Shown here: piece after piece, positions 60,323-64,000 of the stretch
Numbering within the stretch: the first letter of the stretch is position 1
Layout: each line of letters begins with the position of its first letter
NCBI GenBank assembly: GCA_035610365.1
Contig: CM069436.1
Coordinates: forward strand, 35,533,117-35,597,116
From: Aquatica leii
Taxonomy: Eukaryota; Arthropoda; Insecta; Coleoptera; Lampyridae
Direction: 5' to 3'
DNA length: 64,000 bases
The notes under the pieces: generated by a model
Told to the model about the DNA's origin: nothing
The model's database searches: none
Seen by the model: only the letters and a program-made list of their open reading frames with translations
Position numbers and translations under genes: made by a program

Positions 60323-61275
60323 CTTTCCGCCTCGGTATGTAATCTACTATTACAGTTACATAAGATTATTACAATTTCACTTATATGAAAATAAAACCAT
60401 TGTTGTTTTTAGCAATTGTAAGATATAAGCAAATTTGTTATATTTGTTTAAAAAAAAATTTGTTACTGCTACTCTAAACAACAACACAGATAATGGTGTA
60501 TGTTGATAAATTTGGCATATTGACAGGTGACGTTTGATTAATTAATGATTACTAGTGCTAATTTTTAGTTATAAAATTCTATTACACTTTACCGGCCTAG
60601 GTCGGAAAAGTAAAATTTCCGGCCGATTATAATGCTTGTAAAATACGTCAAAACGGACGGAAGCTTAAAAATTATGTTTTAATCACACTGTTTTAAGCGC
60701 ACTCAGCAGCAGGTTGCCAATTCCCAGACACATAATTTGTTTTTGATGCCGCTCCTCTTGCAAGAATTGAAAAGGTTAATAGTTCTACTTACTATGTGAA
60801 ATATATTTATTTGAATTTTGGTTTTATCTTATTTTTGAGATTGGGTATATACATTTACTATAAGAGTAAGATCATGTCAAGTGAACCCTCTATTTTCCAT
60901 TTGATCATAAAAATGAAGTCCATGTACTTTTTTCATAAGTAGTTGCCATGAAAAATTGATCCCCCAAACGATTTTTAAAAATTTTAATTTAAATAATATT
61001 TTTTTTTAGAATGAAAATTTTAGGTACTTTTAATTAAAAAATAGATTTTAAATCAACCGTTAAAGAAAAATTAATGAAATTTTCAGGATTTATCGTCAAA
61101 TATTTATATTTTAATAAAATATTAACAACTAGAAGTTATTTGTTTATTATCATATTGTTAATTAACTTTTAAGTAAACAAATAAAAATTTTATTGATTTC
61201 GCGGTAAAAATTGTTACATGCCAAAGTAAAACAAAGTCACTGCCTGAAATGAGGTAACATAAACGAGGTTGTGCC
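60323..61275. other. AT-rich DNA, nothing recognised
   Basis: A small CCGGCC-containing palindrome near 60,592-60,635 was noted; nothing else. Confidence 0.4.
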
Positions 61276-63090
61276 GGTTGCTCAGTGGAGACGGGGTGGG
61301 TTACATTTTAAAATTCCGTGATAAATTGGAAACGAGATCGACATAAAATCGAAATAAAACGGTAAAAGACTCAAAAATCGGTTAGGGCGCCAATCAAGGT
61401 CACGATGATCGTAGCTTCCGGGCCCCTGATAACCCGAAAGCTCATCTGGTTGGTTACAACCCCGGAACTTACCTTGAGTTGTAACTATTCTGAAATACAC
61501 TTAAGACAAAAATTACGTACGCGGCAGCTGAATGAATAAAAGCTCTTTACAGTTTAACAATTTAACATTTATTGATTGAATATTTAAAAAAAAAATAATA
61601 ATGAATATCAAACAAATTCAATTAAAAGAAATGAAATAATCATAAGCAAGACACAAAAAAAAATGAACAATCTGAATACAAAATTAAAATATAAAAGAAA
61701 AATAATACAAAAAAAATAGCCTTAACTCGTTTTTCAATAATACACCGCAATAATAAAATTCAAGGCCTTGACCGCATAAGTAGTAAACAAATTCAAATAA
61801 AATAAAAATACAAGTTATAAAATATACGTCGGAAACTTTGCTTCGAACTAAACGTTCAAACAAATTATAGTTTACATATCGTTACATTTCGTCACATTAT
61901 CTTTTATGCATGAATAAGATTTACTTTTACATACACACAAAACAAAATTAAATAAATCGAACTTCACGCAAACACCTTTAAGTGTTTCTTGAAATAATTA
62001 AATTTAACCGTAACTCAATCGGCTCAAATCAAAGCTTTTATATCATTTTGATCGCGGTTCACTTCACGATAATAACCAAAATCGATAAATACCTTTACTT
62101 AGCTGAACTGTCGGCACAGCGTTTCCAGAAGCTACGTAATTAGATTGAACTCCGGTCGCTCCAGGTGTACCGTAGTCGGATACAAGCTCGGTGGGACCCC
62201 CAAACAATAGAATACCGGCGGAAGATTTATTTCACAATATAATTTAAGCCGCACAACGGCGAAGAAAAGGATTTTTCCACACAAAACATCGAAACTAAAT
62301 CCCTCGAACGTGATTGTTTATTTTTGGAAACCATGAAGTTTATTTAAACCGTAAATTACGAAATTTGAAAAATCAAACTTTTCACCACTACACTTAATTT
62401 TCACGGTTCCAACTTCCGCGGTATTACATAACGATAGGGTAAAAGTACCCTAACCACTCAACTACATCACGGTACCCGGTACTTCTTAATTGCCTCCGAA
62501 AACAATAATCGATTGATCCCCAAAACCAAAATTTTACCTCTTTTAAAACTTCCCATTCCCACTTAATTTCATGTACTAGCGCCGTAAAATCTTTGTAAAA
62601 GATAGAACATTAAACGAACGAACTTAACAAAGATGAAAACTATAATTGGCCACGTGAATTCTATCACGTAGACCTATGACAGAAACATTTCTCACCAAAA
62701 ATGCTTAACTCGCCAAATTGCAGGTGGCTCGCAATTGCGCTTTATAAAAGAACTCAACATAAACAAAGTATAGATACCAAGAAAAATGGATCAACTTACA
62801 TTCCAAAAGGAAGTCGTAAATTATATAGAATTGTTATTTTACTGAGATAAACAAGTAGAACACTAAATCAAAATCAAAACCACGGGACTTTATGTATTCA
62901 AAAAAAAAGTAATAATTGTAAAACAACTTGAAATACCAATAAACTTAAATCACACGCAATAAAATAACGAGCAAAACGTTCTTGATGCTAACATCGAACC
63001 AATCAATCGAAAGAGAAGAAAAAAAAAGAAAACCGCCAATTTAACCAGTTGAATCCAATTACGGGGTCTGACATAACAGATTCAAACGCA
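61276..63090 (-). repeat. LTR-like tract with primer-binding-site candidate
   Basis: This 1.8-kb tract is visibly less AT-rich than its surroundings. On the minus strand it could start at TGTTATGTCAGACCCCG (ending 63,079). It contains AATAAA-type signals (for example AAATAAATCTTCC near 62,230) and ends near TGGCGCCCTAAC (61,381-61,392). TGGCGCC is the 5' part of the primer-binding site of many gypsy-type retroelements. No gag follows and no second LTR was found, so a solo or abandoned LTR with leader is the best guess. The minus frame 61,282-61,500 is not recognised. Confidence 0.3.
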
Positions 63091-63443
63091 GGTTACAAAA
63101 TATAAAGTTTTTTTTATCAGTTAAATGCGTTATTTATTTAAGTTTAAGATTCCGGAAGAAAATTTCACTGCTCGCGATTAGTTTTAGCAATACGTTTATT
63201 TGTCACAGCACACCGGGCGTCAAGCGCTGTCAGAACACCGGACAGCCGAGCGTCAGACTACATTGCAGCTTCGGTTAATTATAATTATAAATAACAATTA
63301 AGAATTACTATGAGAAACGATATAAATCCTCCAAAAAACTTGATAGATTTGGTGTGTTTCTATACTATGATAGAATCCTTCGATGTGGAGGATAGGCACC
63401 ACTCAGAAATAAAACTCAGTACGTAATTCTGGCTACGTTTCGT
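63091..63443. other. Short intergenic stretch with a GC-richer segment
   Basis: 63,200-63,270 is unusually GC-rich (ACCGGGCGTC, CACCGGACAGCCGAGCG), with a small CACCGG repeat. No gene is recognised. The boundary with PLE-3 is near 63,430. Confidence 0.35.
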
Positions 63444-64000
63444 TTAGTTAATGAAACATTAGATATATTCAATAACTATAATTCTAACATTCAATTTACG
63501 TATGAGTTAGAAAAAGATAGTTGTATTCCTTTTTTAGATGTCCTTCTGATTAGAGATATGGATAATAATACAATTTTAACTGACTGGTACACTAAACCTA
63601 TCGCTTCTAATAGGATCATTAATTATTTCTCTAGACAACCTCATAATCAAAAAATTAACATAATTAAAAGTATGATGAATAAAATCTTAAAACTTAGCAG
63701 TATACAATTTCATAGAAAAAACTTATTGAATCTTAAAAACATTTTAAAAGATAACAATTATCCATATCATTTAATCAAGAAAATTCTAAAGCCTACACCA
63801 TTGTTACCAGCCATACAACTTAAATTAAACACGAATGTTTCACCTACTAACATCAGTATACAATATAAAAAACTTATTAACATCCCAGGTTTAAGTAATA
63901 ATATAATTAACATTATAAAAAAATCGGATCATGTCAAAATTGTTCTTTACAACCATAACACTATATACAACAATATTTATACAAAACTAAAAAATAAAAC
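63444..64000 (+). CDS. Penelope-like element RT fragment (PLE-3), open at the window edge
   Basis: The frame is open from 63,444 to the last base (185 codons) without a start codon at its left edge. It begins just after RT motif C: LVNETLDIFNNYNSNIQFTY, then IPFLDVLLIRDMDNNTIL, WYTKPIASNRIINYFSRQPH, SIQFHRKNLLNLKNIL and NNYPYHLIKKILKP. It ends in the pre-endonuclease region (KLINIPGLSNNIINII). The wording closely parallels PLE-1 (for example WYTKPIASNR) but with many differences, so it is a separate diverged copy. The YVDD motif itself is missing, so the copy is truncated at about 63,440. GIY-YIG and any hammerhead would lie beyond the window. Confidence 0.85.

Noticed and set aside
63425..63450. 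CTACGTTTCG next to PLE-3, which reads CGAAACGTAG on the minus strand
   Set aside because: The rest of the hammerhead core is absent; probably coincidence.
1..64000. CRISPR arrays, prokaryotic operons or phage genes
   Set aside because: No spaced direct repeats were found, and the coding pieces with introns and eukaryotic transposons exclude a bacterial origin.

Overview
The window is AT-rich eukaryotic DNA, almost certainly from an arthropod and probably an insect. This rests on the transposon mix: Penelope-like elements, Ty3/gypsy and BEL/Pao LTR elements, APE-type LINEs, piggyBac, hAT, a DD82E Tc1/mariner relative and an arthropod orphan family on a CACTG-ended element. It also rests on spliceosomal intron signals and on the absence of bacterial gene organisation. 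I see no complete host gene. One short exon-like segment (48,067-48,151) with good splice signals is the only candidate for host coding sequence. Nearly everything else recognisable is mobile DNA at different stages of decay, separated by long AT-rich stretches in which I recognise nothing.

Layout. 1-275: 3' end of a Penelope-like element (PLE) with a decayed hammerhead ribozyme. 3.9-6.4 kb: degenerate Ty3/gypsy copy. 6,787-8,059: non-autonomous hAT with 8-bp target duplications, carrying a 38-bp PLE-tail insertion. 12.8 and 13.3 kb: fold-back elements. 13.7-15.2 kb: BEL/Pao relic on the minus strand. 15.8-17.1 and 19.5-20.6 kb: piggyBac relics. 23.9-25.3 kb: PLE with RT palm end, GIY-YIG nuclease and hammerhead. 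25.3-29.0 kb: two nested minus-strand LINEs with a 121-bp MITE. 29.4-29.9 kb: Tc1/mariner-type remnant. 31.8 kb: 185-bp MITE.

34,183-42,083: one composite locus. A LINE is split into an inverted 5' half and a forward 3' half, joined at the same point of the RT gene and flanked by a 15-bp target duplication, the structure expected from twin priming. It was later hit by a 580-bp palindromic element with two opposed hammerhead ribozymes, and a DD82E transposon now lies between its halves.

44.7-47.7 kb: a piggyBac scrap, an orphan transposase-like ORF and a second PLE with hammerhead. 50,295-52,496: a 2.2-kb DNA transposon with ~150-bp terminal inverted repeats starting CACTGG, carrying a broken copy of an arthropod orphan gene. 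53.5-55.3 kb: piggyBac relic. 55.6-56.1 kb: gypsy integrase fragment. 61.3-63.1 kb: a less AT-rich, LTR-like tract with a TGGCGCC primer-binding-site candidate. 63,444-64,000: a third PLE coding region, still open at the window edge.

The genes do not form a pathway. The informative content is retroelement biology: a set of PLE-associated hammerhead ribozymes, a well-preserved twin-priming scar, and an orphan gene that the termini show to be transposon-borne. All family assignments come from reading translations and motifs by eye; no database search was run.
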